Positions 27,220-35,623 of a stretch of 64,000 nt of DNA are shown in pieces. Made by a program: the position numbers and the translations under genes. The DNA is taken from contig NZ_SOHM01000049.1 of assembly GCF_004403945.1 (NCBI RefSeq), positions 32,666 through 96,665 on the forward strand, given 5' to 3'. Positions within the stretch are counted from its first letter, which is position 1; each line of letters starts with the position of its first letter. The notes below the pieces were generated by a model that made no database searches, was not told the origin of the DNA, and saw only the letters and a program-made list of their open reading frames with translations. The stretch comes from Cryobacterium lactosi (GTDB taxonomy: Bacteria > Actinomycetota > Actinomycetes > Actinomycetales > Microbacteriaceae).

Positions 27220-27316
27220 GCAGGGCAGTCGCTGAATAGAGCCGTCTGGTCCCTGTCATATGTTGTGGATGAGGCCAATTCTCATCGCTCACTAGAGCGA
27301 TTAGCTGTGGGTGTGG

Positions 27317-27634
27317 TCAGTGGGGTGCGCCGATTTCGATGAGGAGGACGCCTCCGATGATGAGGATGATGCCGAGGCTCATGAGCCAGGTGAGGGGATC
27401 CTTGAACAGGAATCGGGACAGGATGGCGGTGAGGGCGACGCCTGCTGCGGCCCAAATGCCGTAGGCGATGCCAATGGGCATTCCTTGGGCGAGGGCGAGC
27501 CCGAGCATGCTGAAGGACACCAGGTATCCGATCGCGACGGCCGTGTACCAGCGCCTGTTGTCGATGGCGAGGCGGAGGCTGATGGTGCCGGAGACCTCGA
27601 ACAGGATGGCGCCGATGAGGAGGAGATAGGCCAT
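27317..27634 (-). CDS. SMR-family efflux protein, second subunit
   Basis: A 105-residue, four-helix small multidrug resistance protein. E13 in AILFEVSGTISLRL is the proton/substrate-coupling glutamate of the family; YGIWAAAGVALTA is the helix-3 signature. It starts at ATG 27634 within the TGATG junction that ends the partner gene, so the two SMR genes are translationally coupled. Such pairs usually form a heterodimer with subunits in opposite orientations and export cationic compounds. Confidence 0.9.
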   Translation of the reverse strand: MAYLLLIGAILFEVSGTISLRLAIDNRRWYTAVAIGYLVSFSMLGLALAQGMPIGIAYGIWAAAGVALTAILSRFLFKDPLTWLMSLGIILIIGGVLLIEIGAPH

Positions 27635-27987
27635 CAGACGGTCGCTGACTTCTTGTGGGCGGTCTGAGCTCCGAGTTCCACGCAGAGGACGCCAGCGATG
27701 ATGACGATGATGCCGATGCCCATGAGGGTGGTGATCGGTTCTCCGAAGATCAGGAGAGAGCCAACGGCTGTGAGTGCGACGCCGGTCGCTCCCCAAATAC
27801 CGTAGGCAACCCCGAGGGCCATGCCCGTGCGTAGTATCGCGGAGAGTAGGACGAATCCGCTGAGGTAGCCGGTGACGACGACGATGTAGAGGGCGGGGTG
27901 CTCGAGGGCGCCCTTGAGAGCGAGCGAGGCTGTCACTTCGACCAGGACGGCGGGAATCAGAAGTAGCCAGGCTTTGGGGTTGGTCAT
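27634..27987 (-). CDS. SMR-family efflux protein, first subunit
   Basis: A 117-residue SMR protein with four helices. E17 in VLVEVTASLALKG is the conserved membrane glutamate, and AYGIWGATGVALTA matches the helix-3 motif. The short polar tail (TAHKKSATV) is absent from the partner. It precedes and overlaps the second SMR gene by one base. No riboswitch or regulator is visible directly upstream; the substrate may be a quaternary cation or similar compound. Confidence 0.9.
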   Translation of the reverse strand: MTNPKAWLLLIPAVLVEVTASLALKGALEHPALYIVVVTGYLSGFVLLSAILRTGMALGVAYGIWGATGVALTAVGSLLIFGEPITTLMGIGIIVIIAGVLCVELGAQTAHKKSATV

Positions 27988-28203
27988 GAGCGGTTTCCTT
28001 GTACGTTGTGCTTCTGGATGGCCTGCGTCTCACCCACGCTAATCACCACCGTCGAGACATATCCGCACGGTTCGTGAGTGGGCACGTTGGCGATGGTTCG
28101 CCTACCGGCCCGCTACCAGCGCGGCGGGATCTGCGCGGCTGGTGGCTGACCTCCATAGATGGTCCGGGTGTCTCGGGCGGGAGAGAAGGACCGCTTCCTG
28201 GTT

Positions 28204-28833
28204 CTAGCGGGTACTGCGGCCTTGAGTGGCGGAGGTGACCAGGTCGCTCTTGGTCAGCGTCGCGCTTGTGCGTAGTGCGGTGGCCCAGGTCGCAGTGTCG
28301 GTGACAGCGGCCCAGTTCGAGTGCAGTAATGCCATGAGGGTTTCGTGAACCTGGCGTGCGGGTGCGGTACCGGCCTCGTTAGCGAGGTCGATTGCTCCGG
28401 TCGCGTCTGCGAGGACTTCCACGGCGAAGCCGAGGGGTTCGGCGGCTGCAGCGGAGGCGACCACGCAGTTGTTGGTCATGTAGCCGACGAGAGTGATCGT
28501 GTCGATGTTCTGTTCGCGCAACCAGGCTTCAAGGTCCGTGTCCGCGAAGATGCTGGAAAACTGCTTACTGATGCGCTTGGCTGCGGCGTCCTCGTAGGCG
28601 GCTACCGTGGGGTGGTTCTGCCAGGTCGGCGATCCGGAGGCGAACACGGGGGCTTCCGCCGGGAGTTCGTGCTGGACGAGCACCACAGGCGTGTCGGTTT
28701 GCTGGGCCGCGTCGATCGCCGTGTGGATGCTAGCGATGGAGTCGTCGCGAGCCGGGAATTGGATGGGGAGCAGTCCGTCGAAGTACTCATGTTGGGCGTC
28801 GATGACGATAAGGACTCGGCGTGGTGCGGACAT
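28204..28833 (-). CDS. isochorismatase-family cysteine hydrolase (copy 1)
   Basis: A 209-residue hydrolase with the family triad D12 (VIDAQHEYF), K90 (ISKQFSS) and C123 (MTNNCVVAS). Family members hydrolyse amides such as nicotinamide, N-carbamoylsarcosine, ureidoacrylate or isochorismate ethers; the substrate cannot be told. It is downstream of the LLM monooxygenase on the same strand with 55 bp between them, so they may be co-expressed. It is paralogous to the copy at 31746 and to the broken copy at 34143. Confidence 0.88.
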   Translation of the reverse strand: MSAPRRVLIVIDAQHEYFDGLLPIQFPARDDSIASIHTAIDAAQQTDTPVVLVQHELPAEAPVFASGSPTWQNHPTVAAYEDAAAKRISKQFSSIFADTDLEAWLREQNIDTITLVGYMTNNCVVASAAAAEPLGFAVEVLADATGAIDLANEAGTAPARQVHETLMALLHSNWAAVTDTATWATALRTSATLTKSDLVTSATQGRSTR

Positions 28834-28888
28834 GGGGTTCTCCTTCAGAGAGGGTTGGTCACGAATGTGTGGAATCAGGAGTTGGGTT

Positions 28889-29983
28889 CTACTGCGCGGC
28901 GGCCGCGAGCGATGTTTCTAGGCGGGGCATTGCGTAGTGATCGGCGATCAGGCTGATCCCTTCCTGGTCGAGCGATGTGGAGTGGCCGCCGACGACGAGC
29001 ATCACCTCATCGGCGCCGGTACGCTCCTGTAGGGCTTCGATACGAGCGCCGACCGTCTCGGCCGTGCCGTGGAAACTGCGGTCCGTGTAGGCGTCGAGAA
29101 TGTGGCGCTCCTGCAGAGTGGCTTGGTAGGCCTCGACCTCGTCCGGGGGCAGGAGCAGGTAGCCCTCGCCCTTAAACATGCGCAGCATCGCCATTGCCGA
29201 CGTTGCCGACTGCCGCTTAGCCTCGATCGGGTCGTTGCTGATTGCCACGGGCACGCTGACAAGGGTGTGGGGCTCGGCGAGCACATCGGAGGGCTGGAAG
29301 CTCTCACGGTAGACGCGCATGGCCGTGTCGACGTCGGCGTCACCGAACTGCAGCGCGAACGCATATGGTCGACCGAGCTGCCCGGCCAGTTGAGCCGAGT
29401 ACGGCGAAGAGCCCAGCACCCACACCTGCGGCGTGCTCGGAGGTACGGTCACCCGGTTTTCCTTCGCTTGCCAAGGGCCAGGTACCGCGTGGACCTGTCG
29501 ATACGGGTGCCCGGAAGGGAAGTCATCGCCCAGGAATCCGAGCAGTTCCAGTATTTGCTGTGGGAATGCGTCATTGGCGTCCGCTCCCCGGCGCAACGCG
29601 GTGGCGGTGGCCCCATCAGTGCCTGGAGCTCGACCGAGGCCGAGATCGATTCGGCCCGGGGCCAGCGCCTCCAGCATTCCGAATTGCTCGGCGATCAGCA
29701 ACGGTGAATGGTTAGGTAGCATCACCCCTCCAGCTCCAAGACGGATGTGCATCGTTTCTGCGATGAGGCGGGCGATCATCAATGGAGGCGAAGACACGGA
29801 GGTCGCTCCCATCCCGTGATGCTCAGACATCCAGAACCTATGAAAGCCGCGTTGATCGGCGGTCCGCGCAAGCGAGATGGTGCCTTCGAGCCCCTCATCA
29901 GCGGTCATCCCGACGCCGGTGCCGCCAGCGGACAGCACGGACAATATGAACGACGCCGCGCCGGGTGGACGACTCAACCTCAC
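28889..29983 (-). CDS. LLM-class flavin-dependent monooxygenase
   Basis: A 364-residue luciferase-like (TIM barrel) oxidoreductase. FWMSEHHGMGATSVSSP and LGLGRAPGTD are signature segments of the MsnO8-type subgroup, which use reduced flavin from a separate reductase. It is transcribed divergently from the CGNR regulator across a 80-bp region rich in AACATG palindromes, so it is probably that regulator's target. The isochorismatase copy 1 gene follows. Confidence 0.9.
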   Translation of the reverse strand: MRLSRPPGAASFILSVLSAGGTGVGMTADEGLEGTISLARTADQRGFHRFWMSEHHGMGATSVSSPPLMIARLIAETMHIRLGAGGVMLPNHSPLLIAEQFGMLEALAPGRIDLGLGRAPGTDGATATALRRGADANDAFPQQILELLGFLGDDFPSGHPYRQVHAVPGPWQAKENRVTVPPSTPQVWVLGSSPYSAQLAGQLGRPYAFALQFGDADVDTAMRVYRESFQPSDVLAEPHTLVSVPVAISNDPIEAKRQSATSAMAMLRMFKGEGYLLLPPDEVEAYQATLQERHILDAYTDRSFHGTAETVGARIEALQERTGADEVMLVVGGHSTSLDQEGISLIADHYAMPRLETSLAAAAQ

Positions 29984-30013
29984 AGCAACTCCTCATGGGA
30001 AAATGCCTTTTTT

Positions 30014-30077
30014 AACATGATGCGAGCCTAGCATCTGTCTCATGTTTAAAAGTCACTGATAACATGATAACCATGTT
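30014..30077. promoter_or_regulatory. palindromic operator cluster between LLM and CGNR genes
   Basis: AACATGA at 30014-30020 is inverted as TCATGTT at 30040-30046. AACATG-ATAAC-CATGTT at 30061-30077 is a perfect inverted repeat overlapping the start of the CGNR gene. Repeated AACATG half-sites in a divergent promoter region suggest autoregulation and control of the monooxygenase. Confidence 0.6.
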
Positions 30078-30669
30078 GGAAGCACTGCTAGTCGCCGCAC
30101 CGGGCGCCCAGGAACATCCGAGCCTCGCCTTGGTCAATAGCGCAGGTGACGCTGCGGGCGGCAAAGGCTACGATGAAATGAGCACTCCCGAGGCCGCGAC
30201 GGCGTGGCTGATGGCACGTGATCTCGTCGGACCGGAAGCTGTGCTGCACGAGCATTGCCAAGGCCGGCTCGTGGCGCTGCGCGCGGATCTGCGCGATCTC
30301 TTCACCGCTCACACCACCGGAACTATCCCCACGACGTCCGCGGTACACGCGCTGAACGCCGCCCTCACCTGCGTCCCCGGCGCTTCGCTGTTGCAGTTCG
30401 ACCCCCAGACGGGATTCACCCGTCGCGCCGACCACCCCGTGACTCAGGTCGTAGAACACGTCATGGCCGTGATCGCCGAGGATGCCGCCTCGCTACTCAG
30501 TGGCGACCAAGCCTCGCAGCTCGCGTCCTGCGAAGCCGACTCCTGCCAGCGGTTCTTCGTCCGCACCCACGCCCGACGGCAATGGTGCTCAACCCGTTGC
30601 GGCGATCGGGTCCGCGCTGCGCGTGCCTACTCACGTAAACGCTCAATCCACAGCGCGCAGGTCGAGTGA
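30064..30669 (+). CDS. CGNR zinc-finger transcriptional regulator
   Basis: A 201-residue protein with an N-terminal ABATE-like stress-sensing region and a C-terminal CGNR zinc finger: cysteines in ASCEADSCQRFF and RQWCSTRCGDRVRAARAY (the C-G-N-R motif appears as C-G-D-R). The family comprises poorly studied DNA-binding regulators. The start may be ATG 30064 or ATG 30073; a perfect palindrome overlaps both, which favours autoregulation. Divergent to the LLM monooxygenase gene. Confidence 0.85.
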   Translation: MITMLEALLVAAPGAQEHPSLALVNSAGDAAGGKGYDEMSTPEAATAWLMARDLVGPEAVLHEHCQGRLVALRADLRDLFTAHTTGTIPTTSAVHALNAALTCVPGASLLQFDPQTGFTRRADHPVTQVVEHVMAVIAEDAASLLSGDQASQLASCEADSCQRFFVRTHARRQWCSTRCGDRVRAARAYSRKRSIHSAQVE

Positions 30670-31013
30670 CGCACCCCGACAGACCGCCGCGTCATCCCAG
30701 GTCCCCGCTCGTGACTGTGTCGGATACGGCCGGTCCTGCGGAATCAGGCGATCGGTCATAAGGCGTTGCGAGGGTCGCCGCAGACTCCATCGTGAACCGG
30801 CTCGCGAACCGTTCCCGGACGATCGACCTCGGCCGAATCGACATGCGCAAGCTCCGCGACGACCACGCCCGCTCAGACAAGGACCACTGGGAGTAAACAG
30901 ACAGGTTGTTGCTGGCGGCGGGCCCAGCTCGCCGCCAGTACCACCTACCCAGAAAAGGAGTACCACCTCGCTGGACTAGAGGTACCTACTCGGGCTACTC
31001 GCCACCCACGGTG
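30670..31013. other. degenerate stretch, no intact gene
   Basis: A frame from GTG 30792 ending at 30896 reads TIDLGRIDMRKLRDDHARSD, which looks like the C-terminus of a lost protein, but I cannot name the family. Confidence 0.3.
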
Positions 31014-31340
31014 ATGGCTCAGTTCAGCGACGACGTCCTATGGCACCAGCCCGGTGCCAACCAGTTCTCCGGAGACCACCACGGCATCGGCGGAGTCGGC
31101 GCCCTGCTCGGCGGGATGATGGACGCCAGCGCGGGAAGCTTCGAGCTCGTCGTCGCCGGACCAGCGATGGTCAATGGCGAGGCAGTCGCTGTACCAGTGC
31201 GGTTTACCGGCAACCGTGCGGACGCGACGATGGACATGGCCGGCATCGATCTACTCACTGTGCGTGACGGCAAGATCGTCGAAGTACGTCTGTTCTCCGA
31301 GGATGGGCACGGCGAGGACCTCTTCTGGGGCCTGAAGTAA
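31014..31340 (+). pseudogene. SnoaL/NTF2-like protein, N-terminus missing
   Basis: A 108-residue stretch of NTF2-like fold: DDVLWHQPGANQFSGDHHG is the start of the second structural segment of ketosteroid-isomerase-like proteins, and GIDLLTVRDGKIVEVRLF the closing strands. The ~25-residue N-terminal helix that normally precedes this is not found in any frame, and no ribosome site precedes ATG 31014. Probably a truncated gene, although a short product could still fold. Confidence 0.55.
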
Positions 31341-31745
31341 TCGCGTCACTGCGGGCTAAACAGCAAAGATGGGTCCCAACCGACACGCGAATCCTTGGGG
31401 TGCACCTGCGCGTTGAACTCCTGCAGGTGCACGACCCGAACCGGATCGCCTTCAACGGCCTCCCGTTTGCGCCTCGCGCCTAGTCACGCACCCCGGCTCG
31501 GGGTGGGCGACTCGGCTACACCGTCCCCAAAGAACCGGCGCAGTCGGGGGACCCTGCGAATCAGCGGCTGATCCGTTACGAGTATGACCATCAACGACAG
31601 GCCTAAAAAGACGGTGTTTAGGACTCCGATGAGAGCTGGCCTAAAGTCATCGCATTGCGTCATGTGAGCCACTGGTTTGCCGGGGCCGAGGACATGATCA
31701 TGGAGGAGCGAAGACAATATCGCTCAAACCTCAGGAGTCATGACC
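31341..31745. other. no intact gene; possible remnants
   Basis: Short frames only. The minus strand around 31540-31640 is hydrophobic (VLNTVFLGLSLMVILVT) and may be the tail of a lost membrane protein. The right end holds AGGAG (31731-31735) for the next gene. Confidence 0.3.
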
Positions 31746-32384
31746 ATGAACAAACCCCGTCGCGCATTGATCCTCGTTGACGTGCAGCAGGAATACTTCA
31801 ACGGACCGCTCGAGATCCAGTACCCCGCTCACACGGACTCGTTGCCGAAGATCACTGCCGCCATCGACGCGGCCACCTCGGCAGGAATTCCGATCGCTGT
31901 CATCCAGCACAGCGCTGGAGACGACGCACCTGTCTTCAATCCAACGATGGACGGCTTCGCGCTGCATCCCGAGATCGCGAACCGGCTGAGCCCCAAGTGG
32001 AAGTCCGTGACGAAGCAATTCGGCACGGTCTTCGCCGGCACGGATGTTCTGGACTGGCTGCGAGAGCACGAGGTCGACACGATCACCCTCCTGGGCTATA
32101 TGACCAACAACTGCATTATTGCGTCGGCCGCAGAGGCCGAGACCCACGGGCTGGCCGCCGAGGTCCTCTCGGACGCGACCGGATCCATCAACATCGCCAA
32201 CGATGCGGGCTTCGCCGACGCGAAGACCGTGCACACGACCCTGATGGCGGTGTTGCACTCGAACTTCGCCGCGGTCGCCACCACAGAGGCCTGGACCGAT
32301 GCTGTCGCTGACGGGTCCCCGCTGGCGAAGGACAATCTCGGAAGTTCCGCCATCCTTGGCGCCCAGCGGACTGCCGACCGGTGA
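31746..32384 (+). CDS. isochorismatase-family cysteine hydrolase (copy 2)
   Basis: A 212-residue hydrolase with the triad at the same positions as copy 1: D12 (LVDVQQEYF), K90 (VTKQFGT) and C123 (MTNNCIIAS). ATG 31746 is preferred over ATG 31740 because the AGGAG is then about 10 nt away. Identity with copy 1 is highest around the catalytic cysteine, indicating an old duplication. A GTG at 32381 overlapping the stop opens a 55-codon frame of unknown worth. Confidence 0.88.
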   Translation: MNKPRRALILVDVQQEYFNGPLEIQYPAHTDSLPKITAAIDAATSAGIPIAVIQHSAGDDAPVFNPTMDGFALHPEIANRLSPKWKSVTKQFGTVFAGTDVLDWLREHEVDTITLLGYMTNNCIIASAAEAETHGLAAEVLSDATGSINIANDAGFADAKTVHTTLMAVLHSNFAAVATTEAWTDAVADGSPLAKDNLGSSAILGAQRTADR

Positions 32385-32692
32385 GTTCGCGAACCCGAAA
32401 GTCTCGGCTGCGTGCTTTCTACGCGTCCGCGATCAGTGTCCTTCGCGGTATGGCCGCCGAATACCGTGCCGGACTCATCGCCAACGACATCATATCCCCC
32501 GCCCCAAAGAGTGCCCCGGACGCCACCACAAAGCAGCCGCGAGCCTGAGGTGTCAATCCCGACGCTCTCATCGTTCCCCCGTGCCAGGTCGCTAAATAGT
32601 CGAAGACCCGAATGAATCGATCCGCCTCTCCCAGATCATGCACGTTCGTCGAGCACTCCCGTGGCATGACTACTACGAGGGCGAGGTAACTC
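32385..32692. other. gap before the cyanase remnant
   Basis: The 55-codon frame from GTG 32381 (MAAEYRAGLIANDIISP inside) ends at 32548 and has no recognised family. GAGGTAAC at about 32683 is the ribosome site of the next gene. Confidence 0.3.
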
Positions 32693-33180
32693 ATGGAGAA
32701 GCGTGAGGCCGGCGAGCTGCAAACGAGCTGCGCATCAAGTCAGGGCTCACCTGGGAGGAACTCCCGTCGGCTATCTCCCGCCCACCGGTATGGACCGTGG
32801 CCGCGATCGTCGGCTTCCACGCGATTCCGCCCGAGCAGGCACGTGCCATTGGCGAACTGCTGGGTTTGGAAGACAACGCCGTCGCAGCGATGCAGCGTCA
32901 GCCCTACCGCACAGCAGACGACTCGCTGCGGAGCGATCCAACGATCTACCAGTTCTACGAACTGCCCCTGGTCTACGGCCCCACAAACACAGAACTCATA
33001 CACGAGGAATTCGGTGACGAGATCACGAGCGCGATCAACTGCAACGTCGAACTCGGCCGAGCTGCTCACCCCGACGGCGATCGAGCCCGGTGGCAACAAG
33101 CGGGAAACTTTCTCGCTTACCAATGGTATAAGCCGGCTCTCGTGGCCTCTGTGTTCGGTGCTGACTTGGAGCCGGCCTGA
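32693..33180 (+). pseudogene. cynS: cyanase (cyanate hydratase) with frameshift and altered active site
   Basis: From NELRIKSGLTWEELPSAI to the end the sequence is a clear CynS, which decomposes cyanate with bicarbonate. It contains DPTIYQFYELPLVYG, ELIHEEFGDEITSAIN and FLAYQW. The start ATG 32693, with a good AGG ribosome site, is in another frame: one base has been lost at about 32712-32716, between GEL and ANELRIK. In addition the catalytic arginine of the Y-R-F-Y-E motif (Arg96 in E. coli numbering) is glutamine here, while the matching Glu and Ser remain. Both changes point to a non-functional gene. Confidence 0.85.
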
Positions 33181-33186
33181 ACACCT

Positions 33187-34059
33187 CTAACGGACGCGCT
33201 CAGTTTCGTCCGCACCTCGACCCGCTCGTCGGATTTCTGGACGTGTAAGGCCCAGAGCATCGAAGCCGAAGACTAATCCTTCCTCGGCAGGGCCTGGTAC
33301 GACCAGGTCGGCCAGCAGCAGCAACGCCTTCGGGGATCCTTCAACGGCGACAGCAGTACCAGCGAAGGCGAGCATCTCAAGGTCGTTAGGTCCATCCCCG
33401 ATGGCAATGACGTCCCTCTGGTCAATTCCGAACCGAGCGATGACCGCGGCGATGCCAACCGACTTATCAACGCCGGGGATGTAAAGTTCACCCGCCCTGT
33501 CCTTCAGCCCAGTGATGGAACTCGGGAGTGCCGCAATGTGGGTGCCGATCTCCTCTGCGAGGACGGAAACTGGCACTCTGGAGTCGAAAATTGTGACTTT
33601 ACCGAACGAGCAATTGCTGAGGTCGCTGTGTATCTGAAGAGGTGCGAGGATGTCGCTCGGCCCCTGGCCGTCGCCGGGAAATACTCCAAAGAGAATCCCG
33701 TGTATCCGCTCGCGACTGCCAGGCGACCCATATATGGCCGTGGGTGCTTCAAGGATGTAGGTGACGTCGTACTTCTGGAGAACAGAGAGCGTTCTAGCTG
33801 CCAGGCCAGGCGAAAACCGCCTGTCAGACAAGACCTCCTCGTCCACCTCAACGTAGCCGCCAGCGGCAGCAATAAGGCCATCGAATCCAACTGCCTGCAC
33901 GTCGAGAGCAAGCATTGATTTCGGTCGACCCGTGCACAGGAAAACCTTGTGCCCATTGGAGCGCGCACGACGAACGGCATCTACGTGACCGGGTGGAATA
34001 GCTCCTCGATCAGCGAAGGTCCCATCGAAATCGATGAATACGGCCTTGGTGGTGGTCAT
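33187..34059 (-). CDS. HAD-superfamily Cof-type phosphatase
   Basis: A 290-residue HAD hydrolase of the Cof/YbiV type. Motif I DFDGTFADRG with the two catalytic aspartates lies near the N-terminus; motif II is FLCTGRP; motif IV is AIGDGPNDLEML with GVDKSVGI before it. A C2-type cap lies between motifs II and III. Such enzymes dephosphorylate sugar phosphates or flavin precursors. ATG 34059 is chosen because it directly precedes the motif-I strand. It is convergent with the cynS remnant. Confidence 0.88.
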   Translation of the reverse strand: MTTTKAVFIDFDGTFADRGAIPPGHVDAVRRARSNGHKVFLCTGRPKSMLALDVQAVGFDGLIAAAGGYVEVDEEVLSDRRFSPGLAARTLSVLQKYDVTYILEAPTAIYGSPGSRERIHGILFGVFPGDGQGPSDILAPLQIHSDLSNCSFGKVTIFDSRVPVSVLAEEIGTHIAALPSSITGLKDRAGELYIPGVDKSVGIAAVIARFGIDQRDVIAIGDGPNDLEMLAFAGTAVAVEGSPKALLLLADLVVPGPAEEGLVFGFDALGLTRPEIRRAGRGADETERVR

Positions 34060-34142
34060 GTCAGCGTCAGAGCGCGATGGGCAACTAATGGATGGGACAC
34101 ATCTCCACGCTACCGGTCTTGTCACCGCTCCGGTCGGCTGGC

Positions 34143-34560
34143 CTAGTTGCCGATAGTGATGGCGCCCGCAGCGGCGGAGGAGATGATGCAGTTGTTGGTC
34201 ATGTAGCCGACGAGGGTGATGGTGTCGACTGCGTTTTCGTGCAGCCAGGCGAGCAGGTCGGTGCCGGCTAACACGGATCCGTACTGTTTCGTGATGGCGT
34301 GCCAGCCCAAGCCGCGGCGCTTCTCGATCTCCGGGTGCAGCGCGAAGCCGTCCATGGTCGGGTTAAGACCGAGGCATCGCCGCCTGCCGTGTGCTGCACG
34401 ACAACGATCGGCGTGCCCGAGGCTCTTGCGGCGTCTTTCGCCGAGGTGGTCTGCGCCAGCGAGTCACCGACGGGCGGGTCTTGGATATCGAGCGGGCCGC
34501 TGATGCACTCCTGCTGGATGTCGACGAGGGCGCGATTGGTGCTGGTTCTGGCGGTGGCTC
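34143..34560 (-). pseudogene. isochorismatase-family hydrolase (copy 3), frameshifted
   Basis: Two frames make up one broken gene. The 5' part (about 34560-34360) reads ALVDIQQECISGPLDIQDP and GTPIVVVQHTAGGDASVL. The 3' part (34355-34143) reads MDGFALHPEIEKRRGLGW and MTNNCIISSAAAGAITIG. The sequence ends some 70 residues early compared with copies 1 and 2. The cysteine is kept but the frame break and missing C-terminus make it non-functional. It resembles copy 2 more than copy 1. Confidence 0.8.
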
Positions 34561-34675
34561 CCTGATTGAAGGGCGAGGCGAATGTGTCGCTTCCGATCCT
34601 CCATCGTTGCCACCGCCTCCGCGACTGGCACGTGTGCAGCACTACGATGGCATCAGGCCAAAGGGAGGGTTTTCT

Positions 34676-35623
34676 GTGAAGATCGCGATCTACGCATTCG
34701 ACGGTGTCCCGATGTTTCATCTCTCGGTGCCGCAGATGGTCTTTGAAGAGGTGACTCGTCAGGGGCTGGCCGAGTGGGAGACGGTCCTATTCTCCGACCG
34801 CGCGGGCTCGATCCGGACTGCCGAGGGGTACGCCTTGGGCCGGGTCATGGGTCTCGACGCAATCGTCGACGCCAACCTGGTCGTCGTCCCCTCATGGATC
34901 GACGACGGTCGGGAGCTCCGGCCTGCATTCCGGTCAGCTCTTCTCAGAGCCCACGATCGCGGATCGATGATCGCCGGGCTGTGTCTCGGGGCGATCGCCG
35001 TCGCCGACCTCGGCCTGCTCGAGGGGCGGAGCGCGGTGACACACTGGCACGCCGTCGACGCCCTCGCCCGGAGACATCCGGGCGTCACCGTGGACGCGGG
35101 CGTGCTGTATCTCGATCACGGCGACGTGATGACCTCGGCGGGCACCGCCTCCGGCATCGACGCGTGCCTGCACGTCGTCCGGACGCGCCTCGGGGCCGAG
35201 GCGGCGAACCGGGTCGCCCGGAGCCTGGTCGTCGCGCCTCATCGGGAGGGCGGGCAGGCGCAGTACATCGAGCGCGCCGTGGCGCACCACGCGGCAGCCG
35301 ACCCGATCGCCGCCGCATCGACCTGGGCCCTGGAAAATCTCGGGGAGGATCTCGGAGTCGACCGCCTCGCGGCCGCGGCGCACATGAGCCGCCGGACCTT
35401 CGTACGGACTTTCCGTAACGCCACGGGGGCGACACCCGCTGCGTGGGTGAGGTCTCGCCGTCTCGATGAAGCCAGACGACTACTCGAGACATCGGACCTC
35501 TCGATCGATCAGATCGCCGCGTCGTGCGGGTTCGGCAACCCCGTCACCCTGCGCCAGAACTTCGCCGCCGCGTTCGGCAGCACGCCGTCGAGCTATCGCC
35601 GCCGGTTCGACGCCCGGCAGTGA
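34676..35623 (+). CDS. GATase1/DJ-1-type AraC-family regulator (FtrA-like)
   Basis: A 315-residue regulator. The DJ-1/PfpI-like domain (1-190) has the nucleophile-elbow cysteine in AGLCLGAIAVADLGLLEG. The C-terminal AraC DNA-binding domain (about 215-315) has two helix-turn-helix units (LAAAAHMSRRTFVRTFRNAT and IDQIAASCGFGNPVTLRQNF). GTG 34676 has AAGGGAGGG 6 nt upstream. It is convergent with the MFS pseudogene, whose open frame runs into its 3' end. The family often controls degradation or efflux genes. Confidence 0.9.
   Translation: MKIAIYAFDGVPMFHLSVPQMVFEEVTRQGLAEWETVLFSDRAGSIRTAEGYALGRVMGLDAIVDANLVVVPSWIDDGRELRPAFRSALLRAHDRGSMIAGLCLGAIAVADLGLLEGRSAVTHWHAVDALARRHPGVTVDAGVLYLDHGDVMTSAGTASGIDACLHVVRTRLGAEAANRVARSLVVAPHREGGQAQYIERAVAHHAAADPIAAASTWALENLGEDLGVDRLAAAAHMSRRTFVRTFRNATGATPAAWVRSRRLDEARRLLETSDLSIDQIAASCGFGNPVTLRQNFAAAFGSTPSSYRRRFDARQ

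Noticed and set aside
27317..28033. single 238-codon minus-strand gene
   Set aside because: Its first half is an off-frame reading of the first SMR gene; only the last 105 codons are real.
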